Shown in pieces: positions 49,737 through 61,593 of a stretch of DNA of 64,000 nt. Numbering within the stretch: position 1 is the first letter of the stretch; each line of letters starts with the position of its first letter. The stretch lies in contig NC_063012.1 of the NCBI RefSeq assembly GCF_020509005.1, positions 5,270,001 through 5,334,000 on the forward strand. Direction: 5' to 3'. The notes below the pieces were generated by a model. It was given only the letters and a program-made list of their open reading frames with translations, made no database searches and was not told the DNA's origin. The position numbers were made by a program, and so were the translations under genes. The DNA is from Fulvia fulva (Eukaryota; Ascomycota; Dothideomycetes; Mycosphaerellales; Mycosphaerellaceae).

Positions 49737-50644
49737 ATGGCCAACCAGAACGGCCTCAACGCACAAAACGCAGCCCTGTACAGCGGCATGAATGGCTCCA
49801 TCATGCCATCGGCCGGCCACTACAGCGACATGCAAACGCTCATGCAGAACATGGAGAGCCTCAGCGGATGGCTCGAGCAGAACCGACAGGAGTGGGGACA
49901 GGTCCAGGAAGGATTGGCACGGGTTGAAAGGTTACAAGTAGGACATCGCAGACCGGTTCTGGATGAACACGCTTGAAAAAGTACTTGAAACTCATTGTTG
50001 CGCAGGGTAGACTAGCTCAGCAGGGTCAGCTACCGCTACTCAACGGTGACACGCAGCGTACGATATGCCCTTCCGTCTAGTCTCGTCTTCTTGCTATGCC
50101 AAGTGCTTGCCGGTACTGACTTCAAGCAGCGACCGAAGAGCCCGCAGCTCCCACCGTGTCGCAGCTCCAGACCTCGCTTGCCCAAGCCAACCAGCGCATT
50201 GCCTCCCTCGAACGCAGCTATCAAGACCAGGTGCGCTTGCAGCAGGCCTACGAGGAAACGCTCACTGATACAACCGATCGCGTACGGCAATACTGCTTTG
50301 AGCAGCAGAACCACATTGTCGCCCTGCACCAGAGCTACCAACAAGCTCTGGCACAAAGCCGCAGCGAGACCATGGAAGCACAGTTGACACATCAAGGATG
50401 GCAGGCATCGTTACAAAGACTCAGTGAAGGCGTAAGAGCGGCGCTCAAGGCAAGAGAGGAAGAGGGCATGCCATACAAGACACGAATTGCTGCACTGAAG
50501 GAGGAGAATCGGGTCTTGCGGGCAAAGGCAGGGTGGGAGCCTATTCCAGACAGTGAAGATGAGGACAGCGATGAGATCGCAGAGGGAAGCAGAGGCAGGC
50601 CAGCCACTGTTGGCGAGAACGTGGTTGTAGTGCCAAGCGGATGA
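49737..50644 (+). CDS. Hypothetical coiled-coil protein (or 3' part of the preceding gene)
   Basis: Exons are 49737-49937, 50006-50057 and 50130-50644 (255 residues from the ATG at 49737). Introns have GTAGGA...GCAG and GTACGA...GCAG ends, and the reading frame joins as ERLQGRLAQQ and DTQPTEEP. A long coiled coil spans about 90-215 (VSQLQTSLAQANQRIASLER, QQALAQSRSETMEAQL, KTRIAALKEENRVLRAKAG), followed by an acidic stretch (PDSEDEDSDEIAEGS). No family was recognised. A weak donor near 49661 or 49667 with acceptor CCACAG at 49725 could fuse it to the previous ORF through GCAGTAGACATC. Confidence 0.65.
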
Positions 50645-51564
50645 GCTGCGTCGCTCGACCTCACTTCGACCCTCGAGCCCTTCGCCATCAATTGAACACA
50701 CGACTACGACATCAAACGCATTATGTGCGTGATGCACGAAGCTGCTGCTGGCACATGGCTGCCCATCGCTTGATGCATAGCAACAGCATGTCTAGGTATG
50801 TTCCATGCGGATCGTTTCAATGGTACGGCGTCTGATCACACCGTAGGTCTTGCATCTACAATTTGGGGGCGTTCCATGAGATGGGAGGCCAGCGTGAACA
50901 GTTTAGCTCAGGCCGATAGCCGCACTGGAGCAAAAGGTGCGCATGTCTCGGCTTACTGCTTATCTCATTGGCATTCCCCTTCGTACCACTCGCAATATGC
51001 TTGTAGCACACATCTTTTAGCCGTCTTCCCTTGGCGAGATCTCTGTGAGACAGACTGGATCGTTCACAGGGCAAGGGCCATGTATTGTAGTATCCATCTC
51101 CTGGCGTGCTGCTCTATCTTGTACTTTGTCCTTGTCACCCAATCACAAAATTCGCTCACATCTACGGCACACTTCATTCACCAACCCTTTGCATGTCACA
51201 ATCTTGAACAGTCTTTTGACTTTCGTAAAGAGAGCTCGAAGCATTCTAACCCCATAATATACTGCTCACCATCTCGTGTTGAAGGAGCTTGCCGTGTGCA
51301 GTAGATGATATACTGCTGCGTCTCCCATACTGCAATTCCGATCGTTCAGAGTACATTTGTAAGGAGAGGATTCCAGCTGAAGTAGTAGTGACGCAGTATA
51401 AGTTAAAATGTTGATGTCATTAATATCGTGTGCATACTTTTGACATGCCATGATTGCGGTGTTGTTTGCGGCAAGAGCAAGCCCCTGAATCGTTACGAGC
51501 CTCTGGTCATGTCCGGACAGTGTTGCATTCTGTTTGTTCCATCTACATTTCTCCATCTACAGCT
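50645..51564. other. Convergent intergenic spacer, no gene seen
   Basis: Holds 3' ends of the coiled-coil gene and the formaldehyde dehydrogenase gene. A 168-codon frame at 50798-51304 has no family. Confidence 0.5.
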
Positions 51565-53764
<2,200 letters not shown>

Positions 53765-54735
53765 TTAGCACTCAGCGCCGGAGCCAGCGCGCGAGTTCAT
53801 CAGCAGGGCAACGATGAGTCCGTACAGGCCTGGATCCCTGTCAGTAGGCTGTTCTTGGCCGGAGATGTTCCCCGATGTGATCCGCAATGGTAGACATACC
53901 CAGGACTTCAGCGAAAATGAGAATTAGGATCATTCCGACGAACAACCTTGGCTGCTGTGCGGTACCGCGGACACCAGCGTCACCAACGATGCCAATGGCG
54001 AAGCCTGCGGCAAGACCAGCGAGACCGACAGATAGACCAGCACCGAGTTGAATGAACCCTGCGAAGAGGGAGGTCTTTTGGTTGAGGTCGTTCGAGATCA
54101 GGACCGACACGACAAGACCGTAGATGGCAATGATACCAGCCATGATGACTGGAATGATATCTGTCGCAGCGCGTCAGTACATTGGCCCGCCTGCTGCCTG
54201 CTCCAGGCGGAGCGCTCCTGCTGCGCGTCGTGGTTGACATGTGGACATACTCTTGACAATCAGGTCTGGCCTGAGAACACCCATCGACGAGATACCAACA
54301 CCGGCCTTTGCGGTTCCGTATGCAGCCCCGAAGCAGGTGAAGACGATGGCGCTAGTGCAGCCCATCGCACCAAAGAATGGCTGTCTGAAGTCAGCATATT
54401 CGTCCTCTTTCATCATCTCGGTGCTCCGTCTCTCAAGTCTCATATTTTATCTTCTTCTTCCCTTGATCGTGTTTGACCCTCCTCCAAGATAGTGGGACGC
54501 AGTGAAAGCGCTCGGCGGAGCTAGGAGATGGTTGATTCGTGGCGAACAATTGTGGACTTACGGCATATACGGGACTGCGGAAGGCATCTCGTTAGCTTTA
54601 CTTCTAGCCTGTTGTATTCGACCCAGCCATAGTGATGATCTTGATGGCGCAGATACCCATCTGCGCGCCACAAGCACGTCGTGGCTATTGTAAGGGCAAC
54701 CCCGAGGGCGGTACGTACCAGAGATCGGACGACAT
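53765..54735 (-). CDS. VMA3: V-ATPase proteolipid subunit c
   Basis: Exons are 54719-54735 (17 nt), 54562-54574 (13 nt), 54251-54380, 53900-54160 and 53765-53829, giving 161 residues, the usual length. The first two exons make MSSDLCPVYA and the third continues [14 protein letters not shown]. Four membrane helices are present; the proton-carrying Glu is in [13 protein letters not shown]. The protein forms the c-ring of the vacuolar proton pump Vo sector. All four introns end GT-AG. A frame scan alone sees a false start (MRLERRS) and a false end. Confidence 0.95.
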
Positions 54736-56014
54736 CTTGAATGTGTTTTCCTGAGAGGCTCGAGGTGGTATGGATTGATCGCGAGGGTTTCGAAGTATCT
54801 GTAGCGGTGTTGGCTGGGATGTGGTGATGTGGCAGCTGTTGTTTGACGGTGCTGCGATGATGTCCTGCGCAGCTCTCTGTCCAACTATGCGGCAGGGCCC
54901 GCCGCCAAGCCTGGGACCTCCTGACCTCACGGACTGCGCCTCTCTCTCTCACCTGAACATTTACTTCTACTCCCGGCGACATGGCTACATGAACAATGCA
55001 CTGACAGCGTAGGCGACTCTCGGTATGGATCTGCATGGCGAAGAGTATGTCAGCTCATGGAGGCGACTCGTACAACCACATGCTGGACTGGCAGTGGATG
55101 ACCAAGATGACTACAATGAATCGGGTTTGTGATGTGGGAGAATATTGCTGGCAGAGCAGAACGATCGCATACCATTAATGACAATCCTCGTTTTCTCATA
55201 CTCAACGGCAGCCAGCACGACCCGCTACGCCAACTCAAACGCAGGCTATGGTACATCTCGCACAAAGTGGCAGCCAGCCTGACCTGGAGCGCCTACACAA
55301 AAAGCATGAATACTGTCCGTGTCGCAATATGGCAGCCAGCTTGATCCAGACGCCAAGGAAACTTCTTATGGGACAAACCATACAACTGCGGCAAAGATAT
55401 ATGGCAGAGACGATCGCTGGAGTTCTTGTGGTTGTCAAGTTGTTCACATCATAAACATGAAATTGTAGAGGTTTCCATACCACGGCTTGCCATTTGTCCT
55501 ATATCGTATAAGACATCTTACCAGCAATCGGCCACATCATGTAGCAATTAGACAGTCACATGCCGATGATGCTTCTGCGGGCTACGACTGCAAGGACTAT
55601 GCACATTCCTGATTGCTAGAAGGACTCTGCCGCTTCTATTTGCTGCTACAATGGTCGTGCTGTGAATGCATACTGACAATGGCGGCCCGTTGATCCAGGC
55701 CACAAGCAAGTCGTGTCTGCAGCTCAGGCTTCCAGCACCCGTCCTGCACGCAACCCTATCAAAGGTCTCATCTCGAAGCTACGCAGGTATTCACGGCACG
55801 CATCAACCATCTACAGGCACTTGCACTGGCGTTTGAACAGCGCAGCGTAGGAGTCCCAAGTCATGTCGCAGCGTTGTAGAGTTGTGCTGGCGCAGAGGTT
55901 GAAACATTGCCAAAGGCGACTACGTCTGGACCGTGTCAGATGAAATTGTCTCCACAGAGCTGATCTAATGTGTTGCTATATCGTGGTACCGACATCGTCT
56001 TTCCGCCAAGCGGT
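54736..56014. other. Intergenic, 1.28 kb, no gene seen
   Basis: Promoter of VMA3 (minus) and 3' flank of the OYE-like gene. No conserved frame or RNA gene was recognised. Confidence 0.5.
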
Positions 56015-57361
56015 TCAGACAGAAGGGGCGCCGTAGGGCACCGGCGTAGCGCTGGTGAGATCAATGTAGCCGTAGTTGTTCATCTCCGAATCTTTCGCCA
56101 GCATCTCCGACCACTCGCCCATGTCTTTCATAAAGGCACCAACGTTGCTGTCTTGAGACATATCGATCGGCTCCTGGTTCTTGCCAATCTGCTTGATCTG
56201 AGTGCCAGCAATGACATTTGTGAGACCAAAATTGTCTACATCAACCTCCTGCTTGATGGCTCCTTTGACCTTGCCTTCGAGGATATCTTTGCACAAGTGG
56301 GGTTCCTGGCAAACTGGACGTGCAAGGCCGACGCCATCAACTGTCTGCAGAGCGTTGACCATGGCGCCCACAGTCTTGAACCCGCCAGTAATATAAGTCT
56401 TGGTCTTGTTGATTGCCGGAGCGATGAGCTCTGCGAACTCCAAGAAAAACGACTCACGCTTCTTGGTACTCTCACGCTGATGGGCGAAAGCTAGCTTCTC
56501 GTATGTGCCGCCGGACAGCTCAACGAAGTCGAACTTGTTCTGTTCGAGCAGCACACACAGCTGCTTGGCCTCCTCCGGGTTGAAGCCCTTGTCTTGGAAC
56601 TCCACGGAGTTGAGCTTGATGCCAACGATGAAGTCGGGCTTGGTTCGTCGACGAACTTCCTGTGCAATCTCGAGGATCAAGCGAGCCCTGTTTTCTAAAC
56701 TCCCACCGTACTTGTCTGTCCGCTGATTCGTTGTTGGACTGAGGAATTGTGCCAGTAAATATCCATGGGCCCCATGAAGCTGAATGCCATCGTAGCCTGC
56801 TTCTTCCAAGTATTCTGCTGCGTGTGCCCAGCCTTCGATAAAGTTCTTGATGTCCTCCTCCGTCGCTGCACGGGGTTTCGCGAAAGTCATGCCCATCACA
56901 TTGCCCTTCAGTTGAACGTCGGAAGCTGAGACTGGGTATTTTTGAATGTTCTCCGCAACCTGACGTCCAGGGTGCGAGACTTGCCCAACGACAAGATCGC
57001 CGTGAGCCTTCGCGCCTTGTGCCATCTTCTTGAACTGCTCGAATCTTTCACCCTCGTACGGTGCTCCTCGGGGAATGATGGGGTTGCCAGCGGCCTCGAG
57101 GTGGTCGTACTCAAACATGATGTTACCGGAGAGGATCAGACCAATTTGACCCTCGCCCCATATCTTGTATGCGTGGACAAGTTTGTCAGAAGGTATACCC
57201 CGTGCTTCGAGGTTCTTTGGGTCCCACGAGGAAATGCGCTCGGTCATAGCACCTTTCAGGAAACGATTCGGGGCCGTCTTGCCAGAAAATTCGAACTTCA
57301 ATGGCTGTCCGAGAGGGGAACCATCGACTTGGTCGGACTCGAAGCGCGGGGATGGTGCCAT
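56015..57361 (-). CDS. NADH:flavin oxidoreductase (Old Yellow Enzyme-like)
   Basis: A single exon of 448 residues from the ATG at 57361; the longer frame begins at a non-ATG codon. TIM-barrel motifs: NRFLKGAMTERI, GLILSGNIMFEYDHLEA, GQVSHPGRQV, YDGIQLHGAHGYLLAQFLSP with TTNQRTDKYGGS, and VDGVGLARP. His-Gly-Ala-His and the Tyr of the KYGGS region form the usual active site over FMN. Such enzymes reduce activated alkenes (enones, nitro compounds) with NAD(P)H. It resembles the NADH oxidase-like branch of fungal OYEs. The natural substrate is unknown. Confidence 0.92.
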   Translation of the reverse strand: MAPSPRFESDQVDGSPLGQPLKFEFSGKTAPNRFLKGAMTERISSWDPKNLEARGIPSDKLVHAYKIWGEGQIGLILSGNIMFEYDHLEAAGNPIIPRGAPYEGERFEQFKKMAQGAKAHGDLVVGQVSHPGRQVAENIQKYPVSASDVQLKGNVMGMTFAKPRAATEEDIKNFIEGWAHAAEYLEEAGYDGIQLHGAHGYLLAQFLSPTTNQRTDKYGGSLENRARLILEIAQEVRRRTKPDFIVGIKLNSVEFQDKGFNPEEAKQLCVLLEQNKFDFVELSGGTYEKLAFAHQRESTKKRESFFLEFAELIAPAINKTKTYITGGFKTVGAMVNALQTVDGVGLARPVCQEPHLCKDILEGKVKGAIKQEVDVDNFGLTNVIAGTQIKQIGKNQEPIDMSQDSNVGAFMKDMGEWSEMLAKDSEMNNYGYIDLTSATPVPYGAPSV

Positions 57362-58022
57362 GGTGGTGGAAACTGCTGTACGTGTAGTTCTGTAGGTATT
57401 CAATGCCTGGGAAGTAGAAGCCTAGGCAATTGGAGAATGAAGGAAGGAGCCTGCAGAGAGGATTGAGTGCACTTAACTTGGGCTTCTTTCTCTTCGTGAT
57501 TAGAAATGCAGATGTGACATACTGAGGGCACTGGCGCCCGGCAGTGAAGAACACGAAGAGCAAAGAATGCCAGAGGCACGTCATTGGCCACCGATGCCTC
57601 CATTATTGCCCTCTGCTACGGTCCAATGATGACACTGCCGTCCGGACTAGACTCGGACCGCATCGAAGGTTTGTGCTGAAGGTGGATCTAGCGTAGACAT
57701 GATGGTGACATTCCTGTGGCCGACGTGTGAATTGGAAGTGGTGCAGACATGCCTCAGGTCGTGGTCATTGTTGTAAAGCTGCGAAGATGACGGGAAGGGA
57801 GTGCGTGCAAGAAGAGTCGTCCGCTGACACGAGATCCCGAGGTCCTTGTCCGAAGACCTTGCCAAGGTTGGCACTTCAAGGTTGTGTGAAGAATCTTGGA
57901 ACGCTTCCTCCTGTACATGTGCCTTCTACGAATTGGCCTGACATTGATGATCATACATACCACAATCGCATCACACAACATCAACGTCAGGCTCATCGAG
58001 GGCGAAATAGTTCCAAAGATTG
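57362..58022. other. Intergenic, no gene seen
   Basis: Promoter of the OYE-like gene and 3' end of the fRMsr gene. A 278-codon plus-strand frame (57727-58563) runs over this and is a shadow. Confidence 0.6.
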
Positions 58023-58813
58023 CTACCAGTCACAGGCATCGGCAAGAACGGCAGCCAGCTTTTCTAGCTTTGCTCTATCTTCCTCATCAAATCCGCTCTC
58101 AATCGCACAATCGATATCAATGATGGCCACTACCTGTAGGTCCGTCGTCAGACGGAGCTTTGATGAGCAGATGAGACACTTGCCTTGTCCTTCACCACTA
58201 TGGGTACCACAATCTCACTTTTCGAGTCTCCGTCACACGCAATATGGCCAGGAAATTTCTCGACATCGGGTACGAGCTGCGTTGTACGACTCGCTGCCGC
58301 AGCACCACACACCCCCTTTCCGAATTGGATGGTCTGACATGCGACCTGGCAGCAGCATGAGTTATGTGTCAATACGATTTCTGTATAATACGTCGTACCT
58401 TGCCTTGAAAAGGCCCAAGGATGAGTTGCTGATCAGTTGCACGATCTGCAACGTAAAATCCAGCCCAGTTCACTTTGTTGCTAGGGGATGGCAGGGCATG
58501 ATAGCAATGCCACAGAAGGGAAGCGGCATTTGCTGTGTTGCTAATAGCACATTCAGCTCGTGATCATTGGAGATAGCATTTAGATGCAACCAACCAAACC
58601 TGCGCTCGTTAGCAATGCAACATCGCAGTATGTAGAACACCTAATGCTGACCCAATTGCGCTGACAGTCAAAAAGAGCTTCTGCTTGCTCAATGATCTGG
58701 TCGTAGGCAGCTGTCTTGCTCACGCCTGCTTCAAAATTCGAAGAGTCCGCGTGCACCTTCACAAAGCATCAGAGACGGCCTGCTGCGCTGTGGGAAAAGA
58801 GCATGATCACCAT
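58023..58813 (-). CDS. Free methionine-R-sulfoxide reductase (GAF domain)
   Basis: Spliced exons: 58811-58813 (ATG only), about 58639-58756, about 58399-58532, 58184-58345 and 58023-58133; about 175 residues. It reads VHADSSNFEAGVSK, QRNW, NAASLLWHCYHALPSPSNKV, NWAGFYVADR, FQGKVACQTIQFGKGVCG, EKFPGHIACDGDSKSEIV, IIDIDCAIESGFDEED, ADACDW. The Cys residues in VACQT, GVCG and HIACD are those of the catalytic set in this family. It reduces free Met-R-sulfoxide using thioredoxin. The last intron is GC-AG (AAG, GCAAGT). The exon 2/3 junction has only weak donors (low end 58639 or 58641) and the first exon is inferred. Confidence 0.85.
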
Positions 58814-59235
58814 GTTGCGCGAGTCGGATCAAGATCAACATGAAATTGTAGCTGCGTGGGAAGGAAACACGGCACGCCATTGCCAACTCGGTTCCGGAAC
58901 ATGACGTGGGCTGGTATTTTGTAAGCAGCAAATCCACATCACCTGCTGTGGAGATAGACAACAGAGTGTCTTTGCGTCGGCGAGAAGTACTGCCGGCTGC
59001 TCTGCTTGCGAGGCCTCGCTGCCTCACATCTCGACTCTCGAGGCGCGAGGTGATAATAGAGCTCGGCTCCGCCTGCAATTGCAAAGAACCTATAATCTAT
59101 CGAGACACTCTCCCCTCGACCACACTTGTTCATTTTCGGGAATCTCAACCGCAACGTTCCAAATCACGCTTCTATACTAATTCATAGTCAGACGTTTCGA
59201 CGTGAAGCGCATACAACTTGCTGCAACACGACAAC
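58814..59235. other. Divergent promoter region, no gene seen
   Basis: Lies between the fRMsr gene and the dienelactone hydrolase relic. No coding frame of note. Confidence 0.5.
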
Positions 59236-60491
59236 ATGACACTCAAACCGTGCTGCGGGACTGGATCGTCACACACCGGCACGCCTAAGGGAAGATTTGA
59301 GAAGAAGCATAGGTTGGACTGCTACGTCGCAGAATCCAATGGTGCTCCGAAAGGTATAATCGTCATCATTCCAGACGCATTTGGCATTGGTCTACTTAAC
59401 AACCAAATCCTCGCCGACGATTATGCTAGGCATAGATCCACAGTCTACTTGCCTGAATTCATAGGCGGTACGTTGAGTGACTGCTAGCTGTCGCGATCCG
59501 AGCGTGCACATGGGCAACATCCCATCATCAAAACTTGAGGCCACGTACGCTAAGAATCAGGTGACTGATTAGTCACCTGCAGCCTCTTCAAGAGCAACAC
59601 TTGTCCATTCTAGATAGACACATGCAATACACAACCTGCTTTTGAAACACCCTATATGAGCCCGTACAATAACTTCCCACACTTCTAACGTGATACTAGC
59701 TAATAGACGTACTGCTACGACACTAGGCGCCGGAGTCCCCGCCGGAGTCTTCGACTCTATAAGGTTCGTAACCACTTCTACCGGCCTCTAGAACCAGGTG
59801 GCCAAAATAAGCCATGTTGCGTATATGGCCCGCCACCTTCTACCTTTCTTACACTTTACAAGAAGGGCAGTCTGCTAGCCGAGGATCTTTAATTTCCTTA
59901 AAGCTATAAAGAATGATGAAGCAAAGGATCTGCCGGTCGGTACTACTGGCTGCTACTAGGGAGGGCAGCATGTCACTACGCTTTGTCGTGACCAGATCAA
60001 GGCTAATGATGGCGAGAGGCTCACTGTCTATAGCTTCGTTACTCACCCTTCGTTCCTGACATTCCCTACCGATATTGAAGCGACTGTGCTGCCGAATTCC
60101 TATACTACCGCCGAGATCGATCAACAGATGTCGCCGGAGCATGCCCAGAAGAGAAAAGATATCCTACAGGCGAAGACGGCGAAGACCAAGATATGTCTAC
60201 CCTCGAGCCGCATGACTCTCCTCGCGCTGGTATTCGGAGGCAATGTATATGTAGATCTGCGCTGACGCGGAGCAGGACCAAAGCATCGAGCATGAAGTTA
60301 TCATGTATGAAAAGTAAGTGATCTGCCCCGGGACGGCCTTGACAGGTGTGCTAATCCAGATCAGAGTCCATCACGGTTTTGCTGTGCGCGCAGATGAGAA
60401 TGACAAGCTGGAAGCCGAGGCCGGGAAGGAGGCGGAAGGACAGGCGGTCCGATGGTTCGAGAGATGGTTCACCAATCCACCTCCATCCTGA
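59236..60491 (+). pseudogene. Decayed dienelactone hydrolase gene
   Basis: The first exon (59236 to about 59464) is intact: MTLKPCCGTGSSHTGTPKGR, then VIIPDAFGIGLLNNQILADD, a DLH N-terminus. After a possible donor (GTACGT) the body is broken: the relic YMARHLLPF carries a TAG soon after; the nucleophile region reads GTTGCY, TAG, GGQH where the family has a Cys and Trp-Gly-Gly; then VTHPSFLTFPTDIE and a further TAG-rich stretch. The 3' end is again fair (IEHEVIMYEK, a GTAAGT intron, VHHGFAVRADENDK, RWFERWFTNPP, TGA). Stops at former Trp codons and the TA-rich middle (about 59,600-59,900) look RIP-like. The family cleaves lactones of aromatic breakdown. Confidence 0.75.
59558..59579. repeat. 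Perfect 9-bp inverted repeat
   Basis: CAGGTGACT, four bases (GATT), AGTCACCTG. It lies in the broken dienelactone hydrolase gene at the start of its decayed stretch. Confidence 0.85.
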
Positions 60492-60533
60492 CGAAGGACA
60501 ATAGACCACACGACAGTGAGTAAACACAGACTT

Positions 60534-61121
60534 TCATGAGGTCACCTTCTCCTGGATATAAGAAGATCGCAGATCCGTCATCAGGGTAGCATAGTCATCG
60601 GGTGTCGCAGTCTCCTCGGAGATCTCTGGCGCCACATACTTGAGCTTTTCGAGCATGAAGTTGGTATCACCCTGCAGCTCAGATGGTTTCCGCACGACCG
60701 TGATCCATCGCCAGTCGTTATCAACCTGCCAGTCAGCGCCCTTCGTAAGTCGATAGATAGACACTGCCATCGCGCCCTGTGAGGAAGCTCGATCGTTTTG
60801 GAAAGGTACATATCGGATCCAGAATGTGACCCTGCGAAGGACGCCCAGGTGATCAGCATTTAGTCTCAGCCATCGTTTGGCCTCATCTGCCTGGGGACTC
60901 TCGGTATGGAGGATGAAGTCGTTGCAGCTGTAATAGGCAGGAAGGCTCTCCGCTCGGACCTGATGGCTGACCAAAGCCAGAGGTGGCGGTATGGCATGCT
61001 CGTAGCAGTCTCGTTGATACGGATCGAGACGAAACGTCACGACTGTCTTGTCTGATGCCACGGCGTATTCGTAGATCAGGCTTCGGATCTCCGCTGGCAG
61101 TCTTAACAACCGCGAAGTCAT
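60534..61121 (-). CDS. F-box-like/2EXR-like fungal protein
   Basis: The frame is open from an ATG at 61229, but MTSRLLRLPAEIRSLIYEYA at 61121 is the likelier start (195 residues). The LLRLPAEIRSLIYEYAV opening is the common fungal F-box-like or 2EXR motif; TFRLDP, LALVSHQVRAESLPAYYSCN and RRVTFWIRYVPF follow as in that large expanded family. No catalytic motif was seen. The role is unknown; possibly SCF-related or heterokaryon-type. It is divergent from the helicase gene. Confidence 0.75.
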   Translation of the reverse strand: MTSRLLRLPAEIRSLIYEYAVASDKTVVTFRLDPYQRDCYEHAIPPPLALVSHQVRAESLPAYYSCNDFILHTESPQADEAKRWLRLNADHLGVLRRVTFWIRYVPFQNDRASSQGAMAVSIYRLTKGADWQVDNDWRWITVVRKPSELQGDTNFMLEKLKYVAPEISEETATPDDYATLMTDLRSSYIQEKVTS

Positions 61122-61593
61122 GATGTGACTCGTGAGTGCTTTGTGAGAGCGTTTCGCGCTGATCGAGTGAGGTCGAGCGCACGATGGCGTAGCAGACCTT
61201 TGTTCCAAGTACTTTCCTTGCATACACATGTGGTTCGATTCTGTGGCCGTCAGAGCTCCGATCCCGGACCTGCCAAGAGTGGTGAAGCTGGAAAGTCAAT
61301 GGAAGCAGGAGAGCAGGAGAAGGAAAGATGGACGGGAGGCAGACATGCACACGTATAGCCGTGTACAGGCCGAGAATGCGATGTGACCAAGAACACACGC
61401 GATCACGATCCTGAAGTGAGTGCACAAGATGAAAATGACGTTTACAAAGATGAGCTGCATGTCAACGTGCTGGGGGTGAAGAGCGACGGACTCGTGCTTG
61501 CCCGCGCTCCGATGTTCGAGCTCTTTTGCAGGCGCAGTTCACAGACGCAGACATGCTCCTCTGGCCAACACGCCTTCGATGTGACAGCGCATC

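Noticed and set aside
57727..58563. 278-codon plus-strand ORF
   Set aside because: It lies antisense to the spliced fRMsr exons, which show clear family motifs on the minus strand.
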